Of a stretch of DNA of 64,000 nucleotides, positions 52,159 through 60,867 are shown in pieces. The DNA is from Aeromicrobium ginsengisoli (lineage in GTDB: Bacteria > Actinomycetota > Actinomycetes > Propionibacteriales > Nocardioidaceae). The translations under genes and the position numbers were made by a program. The stretch lies in the NCBI RefSeq assembly GCF_004134905.2, contig NZ_SDPQ02000003.1, forward strand, positions 124,001 through 188,000, given 5' to 3'. Under the pieces are notes generated by a model. The model searched no databases, had not been told where the DNA came from, and was given only the letters and a program-made list of their open reading frames with translations. The stretch's first letter is position 1. Each line of letters begins with the position of its first letter.

Positions 52159-54562
52159 GGCTGACGGTGACGGGGACGCGGCGACCGCCGACGTCGAGCT
52201 GGTAGTCGCCGGCTCGTACGTAGGCCGCGTCGACGGTGGCTCCGTCGGGCGCGTGGAGCCAGGCGAGGCCCACGCCGGTGCGGAGGGTTGCGCCCCACGC
52301 GCCGGAGGTGGCCTGACCTGCGGCGACGCCCTCGCGTACGAGCAGCTCGCCACCCCAGACCATGACCTCTGGATCCTCGAGAGCGAACGAGACGAGGCGG
52401 CGCGACGGCCCGGCGGCCTTGGCCTTCTCGACGGCGGCGCGGCCGAGGAAGTCGATGTCGGTGCCGAGCTTGCAGGTGAAGCTCAGCCCGGCCTCGACGG
52501 GATCGACCTCGGGCGTGAGCTCTCGGCCGTACGCTCGATAGCCCTTCTCGAGGCGCATCGACTCGATCGCGTAGTAGCCGGCGTCGACCAGCCCGAGGTC
52601 GGCGCCGGCCTCCTTGAGCGCGTCGTAGAGCTGCAGCGCGTCGGGTGTGCGGACGTACAGCTCCCAGCCGAGCTCTCCGACGTACGTGATCCGGGTGGCC
52701 CGCACCGTGAGCCCGGCGAGCTGGATCTCGCGGCTGGCGCCGAACGGGAACGCGTCTTCGGCCAGGTCGGCCTCGGTGAGCCCGGTCAGCAGCTCGCGTG
52801 ATCGCGGGCCCATGAGGCCGAACACGGCGAGCTTGTCGGTCACGTCGTGGACCTGCGCGTCGAGCCCGGCCGGGATGTTGCGCCGGATCCAGTCCTGGTC
52901 GCGCTCGGTCGTCGCTGAGCTCGCGACGAGGAAGAACTCGTCGTCGAGCACGCGGGTCACGGTGAGGTCGGACTCGTAGCCGCCGCGCTCGTTGAGCAGC
53001 GCGGTGTAGACGGTCTGGTCAGTGGCGACCGCGACGTCGTTGCTGCAGATCCACTGCAAGGCTGCTTCGGCGTCGGCGCCGTGCACGACGTACTTGGAGA
53101 ACGACGACTGGTCGAAGATCGCGACGTCCTCACGGCACGCCTGCTGCTCGGCCGCCGACCAGGGCAACCAGTTCTGCTTGCCCCAGGCGTAGTGGATCGC
53201 GGGGTCGACCGCGGGCGGCGCGAAGAAGTTGGCGCGCTCCCAGCCCATCTTGCTGCCGAAGCCGGCGTTGGCGGCGGCGAGGCGCTCGTAGACCGGCGAG
53301 GTCCGCAGCGGGCGAGCGGTGTCGTACTCGCGGTTGGGCCACGGCACGGCGTAGTGCAGGCCCAGCACCTCGGTGACCCGGGCACGGAGGTAGGCCTTGT
53401 CGTTCTGGAACGGAGCGAACCGGCGGATGTCGACCGCCAGCAGGTCGACCGTCGGCTCACCCTCGAGGATCCACTCGGCGAGGGCGCGCCCGGCACCACC
53501 GGCCGACGCGATGCCGACGGAGTTGAAGCCCGCACCGACGAAGAACCCGCGGACCGACGGAGCCTCGCCGAGGATGAACTGGTTGTCGGGCGTGAAGCTC
53601 TCGGGCCCGTTGTAGAACTTGCGGATGCCGGTGTCGTGCAGCACGGGTATGCGTTCCAGCGCGCTGTCCATGAGGATCTGGAAGTGGTCCCAGTCCTCGT
53701 CGAGCAGCTGGAACTCGAACGGATAGGGGATCTGGTCGGGCGCGACCCACGGCTTGGCCTCGGGCTCGAAGCCGCCGACGACGAGCCCGCCGACCTCCTC
53801 CTTGAAGTACGTGTAGCCGTCGGGGTCGCGCAGGATCGGCAGGTCGGGACGGACACCCTCGATCTGGTCCGTCACGACGTAGAAGTGCTCAGCGGAGTGC
53901 AGCGGCACCGTGACGCCGATCTGCGCCGCGAGGTGGTGCGCCCACTGGCCTGCGCAGTTGACGACGATGTCGGCCTCGATGTCGCCCTGATCCGTACGCA
54001 CGCCGGTGACCGCGCCGCCGTCGACCAGGATCTCGGTCACACGGACGTGCTCGACGACCGTGGCGCCTCGCTGTCGAGCACCTCTGGCGAGCGCCTGGGT
54101 GAGATCGGTCGGGTTGGCGGTGCCGTCACCGGGCAGCCAGATGCCGCCGACGAGGTCGCCGGTCTCGAGCAACGGGTAGCGCTCGCCGGCCTGCTCGGGC
54201 GTGAGCAGCTCGCACTCCAGGTCGTACGCCGCGGCCGTCGCGACCGTACGGCGCAGTTGCTCCATGCGGTCCTCGGTGCGGGCGACGGTGACCCCGCCGC
54301 ACCGCTTGAACCCCGAGCTCAGGCCCACCTCGGCCTCGAGCTGCTCGTAGAGCGAGGCGCTGTACTGCACCAGTGTCGTGCCGGCTTGAGTCGCGCGAAG
54401 CTGGCCGACGAGCCCGGCCGCATGCCACGTCGTGCCCGAGGACAGCTCGCCCTGCTCGAGCAGCACGACGTCGCTCTCGCCGGACTTCGTCAGGTGGTAG
54501 GCGACGCTCGTACCGATGACACCACCGCCGATGATGACGATCCGAGCCCGGCTGGGGATCAT
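52112..54562 (-). CDS. Dimethylglycine/sarcosine dehydrogenase-like flavoprotein (DAO + GcvT domains)
   Basis: 816 residues. FAD domain about 5-370: RIVIIGGGVIGTSVAYHL and SGTTWHAAGL, whose His is the covalent FAD site in dimethylglycine dehydrogenase. Middle FAO_M region (GFGSKMGWERANFF), then GcvT-fold folate-binding domains about 430-700 and 710-800. It oxidatively demethylates an N-methylamine and passes formaldehyde to tetrahydrofolate. It overlaps the convergent hydrolase by 47 bp; the start overlaps the kinase stop (ATGA). Confidence 0.9.
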   Translation of the reverse strand: MIPSRARIVIIGGGVIGTSVAYHLTKSGESDVVLLEQGELSSGTTWHAAGLVGQLRATQAGTTLVQYSASLYEQLEAEVGLSSGFKRCGGVTVARTEDRMEQLRRTVATAAAYDLECELLTPEQAGERYPLLETGDLVGGIWLPGDGTANPTDLTQALARGARQRGATVVEHVRVTEILVDGGAVTGVRTDQGDIEADIVVNCAGQWAHHLAAQIGVTVPLHSAEHFYVVTDQIEGVRPDLPILRDPDGYTYFKEEVGGLVVGGFEPEAKPWVAPDQIPYPFEFQLLDEDWDHFQILMDSALERIPVLHDTGIRKFYNGPESFTPDNQFILGEAPSVRGFFVGAGFNSVGIASAGGAGRALAEWILEGEPTVDLLAVDIRRFAPFQNDKAYLRARVTEVLGLHYAVPWPNREYDTARPLRTSPVYERLAAANAGFGSKMGWERANFFAPPAVDPAIHYAWGKQNWLPWSAAEQQACREDVAIFDQSSFSKYVVHGADAEAALQWICSNDVAVATDQTVYTALLNERGGYESDLTVTRVLDDEFFLVASSATTERDQDWIRRNIPAGLDAQVHDVTDKLAVFGLMGPRSRELLTGLTEADLAEDAFPFGASREIQLAGLTVRATRITYVGELGWELYVRTPDALQLYDALKEAGADLGLVDAGYYAIESMRLEKGYRAYGRELTPEVDPVEAGLSFTCKLGTDIDFLGRAAVEKAKAAGPSRRLVSFALEDPEVMVWGGELLVREGVAAGQATSGAWGATLRTGVGLAWLHAPDGATVDAAYVRAGDYQLDVGGRRVPVTVSLKPLFDPSGEKLRPS

Positions 54563-55458
54563 GCGGTGACCGCTTCGAGCCAGGTGCCGAACTCCGGGCT
54601 GCGGAAGTCCGCGACCGCCTTGTCGAACCGCTCCTGGCCCCAGCCGTGGAAGTCGAAGTCGTCGTCGTTGGTCGCGGCCTGGATGAAGCCCCAGAGCGAC
54701 CAGCCGTAGCGCGACACCGTCGCCTGCAGCCGCGCCCGCGCGATCAGCGCCGGGTCCTCACGGCCGGCGTACGCCGTGACGAGCTCGGCGAGGTGCTCGT
54801 CGTCGAGGTCGCACTCGGTCCACGAGTTGCCGAGCTCGAAGTAGGCGTCGTTGTTGCCGGCGTAGTCGTAGTCGATCAGCCAGATGCGCTCGCCGTCGTC
54901 GACGATGTTGCCGGCGAGCAGGTCGTTGTTGCACGGCACCGTCGGCATCGGGCGTGCGCCGAGCGCGCCTTGGATGCTCAGGAAGTCCGCGCCGTACGAG
55001 ACGTAGTCGGCGGGGATCGGGAAGCCCTTGGTGACGCACGTGCGCAGGTAGGTCGGCTGGCGGATGAACATGTCGAAGTCGGTCGAGAACCGCGGCCCGG
55101 AGTGCAGCATCCTGACCGCGTCGGCGACGCGCTGGATCGTCCCGGGTGTGCGGAGGTCCGCGTTGACGTAGCTGCGGCCACCGACGTAGCCGATGACGAG
55201 CACTCCGAGGTCGGGGCGATAGTCGACGAACGGCGCTCCGGCACCCGACGCCTCGGCCGCCTTGGTGTTGTAGGACTCGGCGGCACGGTCGATCCCGAGC
55301 AGCGAGCTGTCGCTGCGGGCGAGGCGTACGACGTACTCACCCGTCGGCGTCGTGACCTTGAGGTTCTGGTTGGTCAGTCCACCCGAGAGCTCCTCGACGG
55401 TCCGCGGCGAGGCCGCGAGCACCGGCACCTGGTCCAGCACCCCCTCGATGTCGACCAT
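54559..55458 (-). CDS. Choline/ethanolamine kinase-like phosphotransferase
   Basis: 299 residues. APH/choline-kinase fold: GGLTNQNLKV glycine loop, VVRLARSDSSLLGIDR, the catalytic loop PCNNDLLAGNIV (HxD His replaced by Asn before Asp) and LIDYDYAGNNDAYFELGN. It would phosphorylate an amino-alcohol. Its link to a DMGDH-like enzyme is unusual. A GntR-type operator lies 28 bp before its start. Confidence 0.85.
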   Translation of the reverse strand: MVDIEGVLDQVPVLAASPRTVEELSGGLTNQNLKVTTPTGEYVVRLARSDSSLLGIDRAAESYNTKAAEASGAGAPFVDYRPDLGVLVIGYVGGRSYVNADLRTPGTIQRVADAVRMLHSGPRFSTDFDMFIRQPTYLRTCVTKGFPIPADYVSYGADFLSIQGALGARPMPTVPCNNDLLAGNIVDDGERIWLIDYDYAGNNDAYFELGNSWTECDLDDEHLAELVTAYAGREDPALIARARLQATVSRYGWSLWGFIQAATNDDDFDFHGWGQERFDKAVADFRSPEFGTWLEAVTA

Positions 55459-55485
55459 TCACGCACCCTACCCGCGCCCGAACCA

Positions 55486-55496
55486 AAAGGTCTAGA
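55486..55496. promoter_or_regulatory. GntR operator candidate before the kinase gene
   Basis: AAAGGTCTAGA, followed by CG, so that GGTCTAGAC is nearly the GGTCTAGACC core known for HutC-type GntR proteins such as DasR. Identical 11 bases recur inverted at 58047-58057. Confidence 0.65.
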
Positions 55497-55518
55497 CGAT
55501 GGCGCTCCTGCGGCGTGG

Positions 55519-55566
55519 CGGTGGATTCTCCACCGTCTGGCGGCTCATTTGGTGGAGAATCCACCG
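55519..55566. repeat. Large inverted repeat in the kinase leader region
   Basis: Perfect 16-bp arms (55519-55534 and 55551-55566; CGGTGGATTCTCCACC and its complement) with a 16-base loop. Each arm is itself almost palindromic (GGTGGA-TCCACC). Lies in the 129-bp gap between the gntR stop and the kinase start, where it could end gntR transcripts. Confidence 0.75.
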
Positions 55567-55587
55567 CTCGCAGTGAGGAGGTGAGGA

Positions 55588-56403
55588 CTAGGTCGGTTCG
55601 ACCGTGAGCTCGGGGGACGAGCCGGGGTCGATGCCGGTGTGGAGGCTGATCCGGGTGCGATCAGGGCGATAGCGGTCGCGGGCGAACTCGACCGGCACCC
55701 CCGCCACGGTCGACGCCTTGCGGGTCACGAGCATCAGGGCTGAGCCGGGCTCGACCTCGAGCAGCTGCGCGTGCTCCGGCGACGAGATCTCGGGCTCGAG
55801 CCACTCCTTGGCGCTGTGGGGCGCCAGGCCATAGTGCTCGCGCATCAGACCGTAGAGCGATCCGGTGAGGCTGCGATCGAGGAATCCGGGGAACAGGTGC
55901 GCCGGGAGGTACGTCTCCTCGAGCGCGAGCGGCACTCGTCGCGCAGAGCGCACGCGGACCACCTCGATGACGTCGCGCTGGCGACCCAGCTCAAGTGCCG
56001 TCGTGATCTCCGCGGATGCCGTGATGATCCCGGCCCGCACGATCCGGGCTCCTGCGCGTACGTTGGCCCGCCGCATCAGCTCGGTGAAACCGGGCAACCC
56101 GCTGAGGTCGACCTCGATGCGTGGCTCGCGGACGAAGTTGCCGCCGGAGCGACCCCGCCGGCGCTCGATGTAGCCACGGGCCTCGAGCGACCCGAGCGCC
56201 TGCCGCAGTGTCATCCGGCTCACGCCCAGGCCGGCAGCGAGCTCCTCCTCGGGCGGGAGCTTGTCGTCGGCGCGCACCTTGCCCGCCCCGATGCGGCCGA
56301 GGAGCCACGACGCGATGCGGGCGTGTGAGGGACCGTCGTCCGCCGTCGTCGAGAGATCGGGCTTGCCGCCCAGCGCCTCGTCATCGACATGCAACGTCCT
56401 CAC
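55588..56403 (-). CDS. GntR/HutC-type regulator with UTRA domain
   Basis: 271 residues from a GTG. Winged helix at about 30-95 (LPPEEELAAGLGVSRMTLRQAL, RGRSGGNFV) and a UTRA ligand domain (VVRVRSARRVPLALEETYLPAHLFPGFL). 24 bp downstream of the permease gene. Likely represses the permease and kinase promoters through the two GGTCTAGA sites. Confidence 0.9.
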   Translation of the reverse strand: MRTLHVDDEALGGKPDLSTTADDGPSHARIASWLLGRIGAGKVRADDKLPPEEELAAGLGVSRMTLRQALGSLEARGYIERRRGRSGGNFVREPRIEVDLSGLPGFTELMRRANVRAGARIVRAGIITASAEITTALELGRQRDVIEVVRVRSARRVPLALEETYLPAHLFPGFLDRSLTGSLYGLMREHYGLAPHSAKEWLEPEISSPEHAQLLEVEPGSALMLVTRKASTVAGVPVEFARDRYRPDRTRISLHTGIDPGSSPELTVEPT

Positions 56404-56427
56404 ACGCCCGACCGTATCGCCTCGCGG

Positions 56428-57996
56428 CTAGTCGTCGAACGCCTCCACGACCGCGGTGTCGATCGTGTGCTTCGGACCCGTGAACCACTTCTTGGCCGAG
56501 ACGTGCCACCAGATCGTCAGCGCGAGCAGCGTGCCGAACGTCAGGATCGGCGCGTAGTTGACGAACTTCCACGAGAAGTCGTCGTTCCACGGGACCGCAG
56601 CCGGGGTGAACGGCAGGATGAAGTAGACCGAGATGATCGCGATCTCCGCCACCGCAACGAGATTCATCCACTTGTACTTGCTCCCGTTGTTCCAGCTGCC
56701 GGGCACGAACGAGGCGCCCATCTTCCAGCGCAACCAGATCGGAATGAGGAACGCGAGGTAGAGCCCGATGACCGCGACCGAGACCACGGCATAGAACGCG
56801 ACCGGCACCGGGGCACCGTTGATGTCGACCTCGATGAGGGCCGGCAGCGTGATGATGGCGCCGATCACGGCGACGAACACGACAGCGTTGGCCGGAACCT
56901 TCGATGCCGACACCTTGGACCAGATCTTCGAGCCGGGGATCGCACCGTCACGGCTGAACGCGAAGGTCATCCGCGACGCGCTCGTGAGGCAGGCGATCGT
57001 GCAGAAGAACTGACCCGCGACGGATATCGCCAGCACGATGACGTGCCAGCCTTGGCCCAGCGCCTGGCCGAAGATCAAGTCGACGCCACCGCCACCCTTG
57101 GTGACCGCATCCTTGTCCTGGACCGCGAACAAGAAGGCGAGGAGCAGGATCCACCCGCCGATCGCCGAGTACGCGATGGAGCGCCAGATGCCCTTGGCCG
57201 CGGCCTCCGAAGCGCCCTGGGTCTCTTCCGAGAGGTGTGCAGAGGCATCGAATCCGGTGATCGTGTACTGCGTCAGCAAGAAGCCAAGCGGCAGGACCAG
57301 GAACCAGTACGTCCCACCGTGGGACGCCGCATCGGCGTACCCCGAGTTGTTGACCTTGCCGCCGAACACCTCGCTGATCGCCATGTGCGTCTTGGGCACG
57401 ATGGCGAGGATCAGGACGACGATAGCGACGCCAGCCACGTGCCACCAGACCGAGATGTTGTTGATCACTGCCAGCAGGTGACCGCTGAAGATGTTGAGCG
57501 TCGCGGCGACGGCCAGGATGACGACGAACAGGATGAACACCCGGGTCAGGCTGTATCCGTCGGCCCAGCTGCTGCTCAGTGTGTTGAGTGTCAGGTCGAG
57601 GAACGTTGCGCATCCGTAGGCGACCGACGCCGTCACGGCCAGCAGGCCGATCAGGTTGAGCCAGCCGGTGAAGAAGCCTGCGGCAGGCCCACCCATCTTG
57701 GACGCCCACCAGTAGATCCCGCCTGAGGTCGGGTAGGCCGAGACCAGCTCGGACATCGTGAAACCGATGATGAGGATGAAGATCGAGATGACCGGCCAGC
57801 CCCAGGAGATGGCGATCGGACCACCGTTGTTCCAGGCCTGGCCGAACGTCGTGAAGCAGCCAGCGAGGATCGAGATGATCGAGAACGAGATCGCGAAGTT
57901 CGAGAAGCTGGACCACGAGCGGTCGAGCTCCTGCTTGTAGCCCAGCTCCGCGAGACGTTTTTCGTCCGCGCTGAGTTGATCTGTCATGTGATGCAC
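56428..57996 (-). CDS. APC-superfamily permease, amino acid/choline transporter type
   Basis: 522 residues, twelve membrane helices. N-terminal LGYKQELDRSWSSFSNFAIS and SAYPTSGGIYWWASKMGGP are typical of the amino acid/choline transporter (ACT) branch. GTG at 57996 (GAGAG nearby) or ATG at 57987. It presumably imports the amine used by the kinase and flavoprotein. Confidence 0.9.
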   Translation of the reverse strand: MHHMTDQLSADEKRLAELGYKQELDRSWSSFSNFAISFSIISILAGCFTTFGQAWNNGGPIAISWGWPVISIFILIIGFTMSELVSAYPTSGGIYWWASKMGGPAAGFFTGWLNLIGLLAVTASVAYGCATFLDLTLNTLSSSWADGYSLTRVFILFVVILAVAATLNIFSGHLLAVINNISVWWHVAGVAIVVLILAIVPKTHMAISEVFGGKVNNSGYADAASHGGTYWFLVLPLGFLLTQYTITGFDASAHLSEETQGASEAAAKGIWRSIAYSAIGGWILLLAFLFAVQDKDAVTKGGGGVDLIFGQALGQGWHVIVLAISVAGQFFCTIACLTSASRMTFAFSRDGAIPGSKIWSKVSASKVPANAVVFVAVIGAIITLPALIEVDINGAPVPVAFYAVVSVAVIGLYLAFLIPIWLRWKMGASFVPGSWNNGSKYKWMNLVAVAEIAIISVYFILPFTPAAVPWNDDFSWKFVNYAPILTFGTLLALTIWWHVSAKKWFTGPKHTIDTAVVEAFDD

Positions 57997-58020
57997 CCAA
58001 CTCTCATAAGAAGTTGGTGC
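57993..58020 (-). promoter_or_regulatory. Hairpin covering the permease ribosome site and start
   Basis: GCACCCAACT (57993-58002) pairs with AGTTGGTGC (58012-58020) with one bulged C. It includes the GAGAG site and GTG start, so folding would hide them. Confidence 0.5.
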
Positions 58021-58046
58021 ATGCTAGCGCGGGTCAGAGGTATGAA

Positions 58047-58057
58047 TCTAGACCTTT
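58047..58057. promoter_or_regulatory. GntR operator candidate before the permease gene
   Basis: TCTAGACCTTT, the exact inverse of 55486-55496, about 50 bp upstream of the permease start. Confidence 0.65.
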
Positions 58058-58113
58058 GATGCATACGATCCAAGGAGTTCACACGACGGAAATCGAAGGC
58101 GACTCCGCCGACG

Positions 58114-58743
58114 TCAACTCGATTCGTCGTCGCGCGCCTGATCGGCTTGAGCGCGCTTGAGCTCGTCGCGCTCCCCGCGGAGGCGCTTGACCTCCTTCTT
58201 GCGGTGGCGCATCTGCATGCTCGTGCCGGTGATGATGAGCGCCAGCACCGCACCCGCGATGACGCCGCTCAGCGTCCCGGCGCGGAAGCCCGGCGCCTCG
58301 ACGTCGAAGATCCGCTCCCCCGCGTGTGCCGCCTTGCTGTTGCCGGCCACGACCGAGAGCGTCAGCCAGTTGGGCGCCGCCAGCAGCAGCGCGACGACCA
58401 CGACGACGATGCGCCAGGTCCAGTTGAAGAAGCGGCGGCGGATCTGGAAGAGCAGCAGGAGTGGGACGAACGTGAACACGAATCCGTAGAACAGCCCCCA
58501 GAGCGTGCCCTTGGTGAGGCTGTCGCCGACCTGGTCGCCGACCCGGTGCGCCCACCAGCGCGGGAAGAACGCCGCCGAGATGCGGAAGCCGACGTACGCG
58601 ACGGCGAGAAGCACGAGCGCCACGACGATCCGCGTGACCCACGCACCCGGAGCGATGCTGGGCTGGTCCCGGATCTTGCGCTCGAGCGCGTCGTCCTCGT
58701 GGGGCTCGTTGGTCGCGGCCGACTCGTCCTGGGTCATGGCCAC
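58114..58743 (-). CDS. Hypothetical membrane protein
   Basis: About 209 residues (GTG 58743; ATG 58737 also fits). An acidic N-terminal tail, four membrane helices (about 38-56, 84-100, 110-130, 155-175) and a charged coiled tail rich in Lys, Arg and Glu (MRHRKKEVKRLRGERDELKR). No family recognised. Flanked by unrelated genes on the same strand. Confidence 0.75.
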   Translation of the reverse strand: MAMTQDESAATNEPHEDDALERKIRDQPSIAPGAWVTRIVVALVLLAVAYVGFRISAAFFPRWWAHRVGDQVGDSLTKGTLWGLFYGFVFTFVPLLLLFQIRRRFFNWTWRIVVVVVALLLAAPNWLTLSVVAGNSKAAHAGERIFDVEAPGFRAGTLSGVIAGAVLALIITGTSMQMRHRKKEVKRLRGERDELKRAQADQARDDESS

Positions 58744-58773
58744 ATCATGGCAGGACGAGGGTCCCGACGCCCG

Positions 58774-59916
58774 TCATCCGAGGGCGTCCGCCATGGCCCG
58801 CCACTCCTCGGCGCGGACGATCCCGTCCTGCGTCAGCCCCGCCGATGCCTGCAGCCGCTTGACCGCGGCGAGCGTCACGGTGCTGAAGTAGCCGTTGCGG
58901 TCGGCGGCCGGCATGCCCAGCGCGGTCTGGAGGAACAGCGCCGCCCGGCCGACGTACCCGCGCGCGATCGTGCTGCCGGAGTACGTGGCGACGCCGTACT
59001 CGACGGCCTCGCGCTGCGTGTAGCCGGCGACGGCGTTGCTCGTGACGCTCGACGGGCTCAGCGACGCCCAGGTCGGCTGGTCCAGCGCAGCCGTGTAGGG
59101 GATGTCGTGAGCTCGCTGGTACGCGTTGACCGCCTTCCACGTGGCCATGTCGAACTTCCCGGTCCTGGCGACCCCGAGCAGACCCTGCGCCTTCGTGACG
59201 GTGGCGCCGGTGTGCCCGTAGGCCCGATCGGCCCGCGACGTCTTCTTGAGCAGCGACGCGGTGCGCGGGCACGCCCCGGCTCGCGGGGTGCTGGTCCGGG
59301 CGCCGTACGTGCCGGCGAACCGAACGCACGGACCCAGGTCGATCGTGCCGACCTCACCGGTCCAGAACGACGTGTTGCCGCGAGCCCCGTTCCAGCTGAA
59401 CGAGATGTGCACGTGGTCGGTGTGACCCGAGCTCGTCCGCCAGCCGTCGGCGGCGCGGTAGACCGCCCAGATCTTCTTGTTGTAGATGATGTACATGATG
59501 CCGAGGCGTCGGGCGTTGCGACCGCTGTTGGCCGTGGCCCAGCCGATGAAGTTGGCCGCCGCCGTGCGCTCGCTGGTGTCGCTGACATCGACCATCCAGT
59601 CCCACGCCCGGCCCTCGCTGTGCTCCGAGACGCCTTCGGTGCAGTCGTGGCTGATCGCACCGGCGCCGCCCTCGCCGTAGGTCTTGAGGACCAGTGCCCG
59701 CAGCTTGACGACGCCGGGCATGTCGACCGGGCTGCACGACACCTGAGGCAGGTAGGGCGATGCGGGATCGACGCCGGCCGGCAGGGTCACCGGTGCGGGC
59801 AGGCCCTTGGGGCTCGAGGGCAGGGTGATCGGCGGATCGCCGGCCGCAGCAGGCGATGCCAGCAGCGCAGCTCCCACCACGAGCGGGACGAGCACGAGCA
59901 TGAATCGGCGCCACAT
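58774..59916 (-). CDS. Secreted cell-wall protein with two peptidoglycan-binding domains
   Basis: 380 residues from the ATG at 59914-59916 (GAAGGGGGC in front). Signal peptide 1-25 (PAAAGD). A domain about 60-200 resembles the ARB-07466/VldE type, with EHSEGRAWDW and GHTDHVHISF, a His/Asp and HxH arrangement like M15 zinc peptidases. Then two PG_binding_1 repeats (VTKAQGLLGVARTGKFDMAT; FLQTALGMPAADRNGYFS). It probably binds and perhaps cuts peptidoglycan. Confidence 0.82.
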   Translation of the reverse strand: MWRRFMLVLVPLVVGAALLASPAAAGDPPITLPSSPKGLPAPVTLPAGVDPASPYLPQVSCSPVDMPGVVKLRALVLKTYGEGGAGAISHDCTEGVSEHSEGRAWDWMVDVSDTSERTAAANFIGWATANSGRNARRLGIMYIIYNKKIWAVYRAADGWRTSSGHTDHVHISFSWNGARGNTSFWTGEVGTIDLGPCVRFAGTYGARTSTPRAGACPRTASLLKKTSRADRAYGHTGATVTKAQGLLGVARTGKFDMATWKAVNAYQRAHDIPYTAALDQPTWASLSPSSVTSNAVAGYTQREAVEYGVATYSGSTIARGYVGRAALFLQTALGMPAADRNGYFSTVTLAAVKRLQASAGLTQDGIVRAEEWRAMADALG

Positions 59917-60070
59917 ACGCGCCCCCTTCCCCGAGACAACTCCTCCATCATGCGTCGCATCCGTCTCGTGTGTCACTCGAAAGCCGGAATCCTGTCCCGG
60001 CGGGCACGTGGAACGCGACGACCGCGATCGTCGTTTCGACCCGTGCCGGATGACCGAGTAGGTTCGTCGT

Positions 60071-60856
60071 GTGCGTATCGCGACCTGGAACGTCAACTCC
60101 ATCCGCAGCCGCATCGACCGGGTCACCGGTTGGCTCGAGCGCAACGACGTCGACGTGCTCGCCATCCAGGAGACCAAGTGCCGCGAGGACCAGTTCCCCG
60201 GCCTCGAGCTGTCGGCGATGGGCTACGACTACGCCCACTTCGGGCTCAACCAGTGGAACGGTGTCGCGCTGATCTCACGCGTCGGGCTCGACGACATCGC
60301 GACCTCGTTCGCCGACGACCAGCCGATGTTCGGCGACCCCGAGATCGTCGAGGCGCGCTCGATCGGCGCGACCTGTGGCGGCGTACGCGTGTGGAGCTTC
60401 TACGTGCCCAACGGCCGTACGCTCGAGGATCCGCACTACGTCTACAAGCTCGCGTGGCTCGAACGGCTGCGGCTCGCGTCGATCGAGTGGCTCGCCGAGA
60501 ACCCCCGGGGCGAGATCGCGCTGACCGGCGACTGGAACGTCGCACCCCAGGACGAAGACGTCTGGGACATGTCGGTCTTCGAGGGTCACACGCACGTCTC
60601 CAAGCCCGAGCGTGACGCGTTCCAGGCGATCCTCGACGCCGGCTACGCCGATGTCGTACGCCCGCACACCCCCGGCGAGTTCACCTACTGGGACTACCAG
60701 CAGCTGGCGTTCCCCAAGAAGCGCGGTCTGCGCATCGACTTCATCCTTGCCTCGGAGGCCCTGGCGTCCCGCGTCGACCGGGCCTGGATCGACCGCGAGG
60801 AGCGCAAGGGCAAGGGCGCCAGCGACCACGCACCCGTCGTCATCGAGATCACCTGA
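60071..60856 (+). CDS. xthA: Exodeoxyribonuclease III
   Basis: 261 residues from GTG at 60071. EEP nuclease motifs: ATWNVNSIRSR, AIQETKCRED, YVPNGRTLED, LTGDWNVAPQDEDVWD and the final SDHAPVVIEI. Cuts at abasic sites in base-excision repair. A TTCGAC/TAGGTT promoter (60035-60040, 60059-60064) places the transcript start at the GTG, so the mRNA is probably leaderless. Confidence 0.95.
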   Translation: MRIATWNVNSIRSRIDRVTGWLERNDVDVLAIQETKCREDQFPGLELSAMGYDYAHFGLNQWNGVALISRVGLDDIATSFADDQPMFGDPEIVEARSIGATCGGVRVWSFYVPNGRTLEDPHYVYKLAWLERLRLASIEWLAENPRGEIALTGDWNVAPQDEDVWDMSVFEGHTHVSKPERDAFQAILDAGYADVVRPHTPGEFTYWDYQQLAFPKKRGLRIDFILASEALASRVDRAWIDREERKGKGASDHAPVVIEIT

Positions 60857-60867
60857 GACCGCACGAC

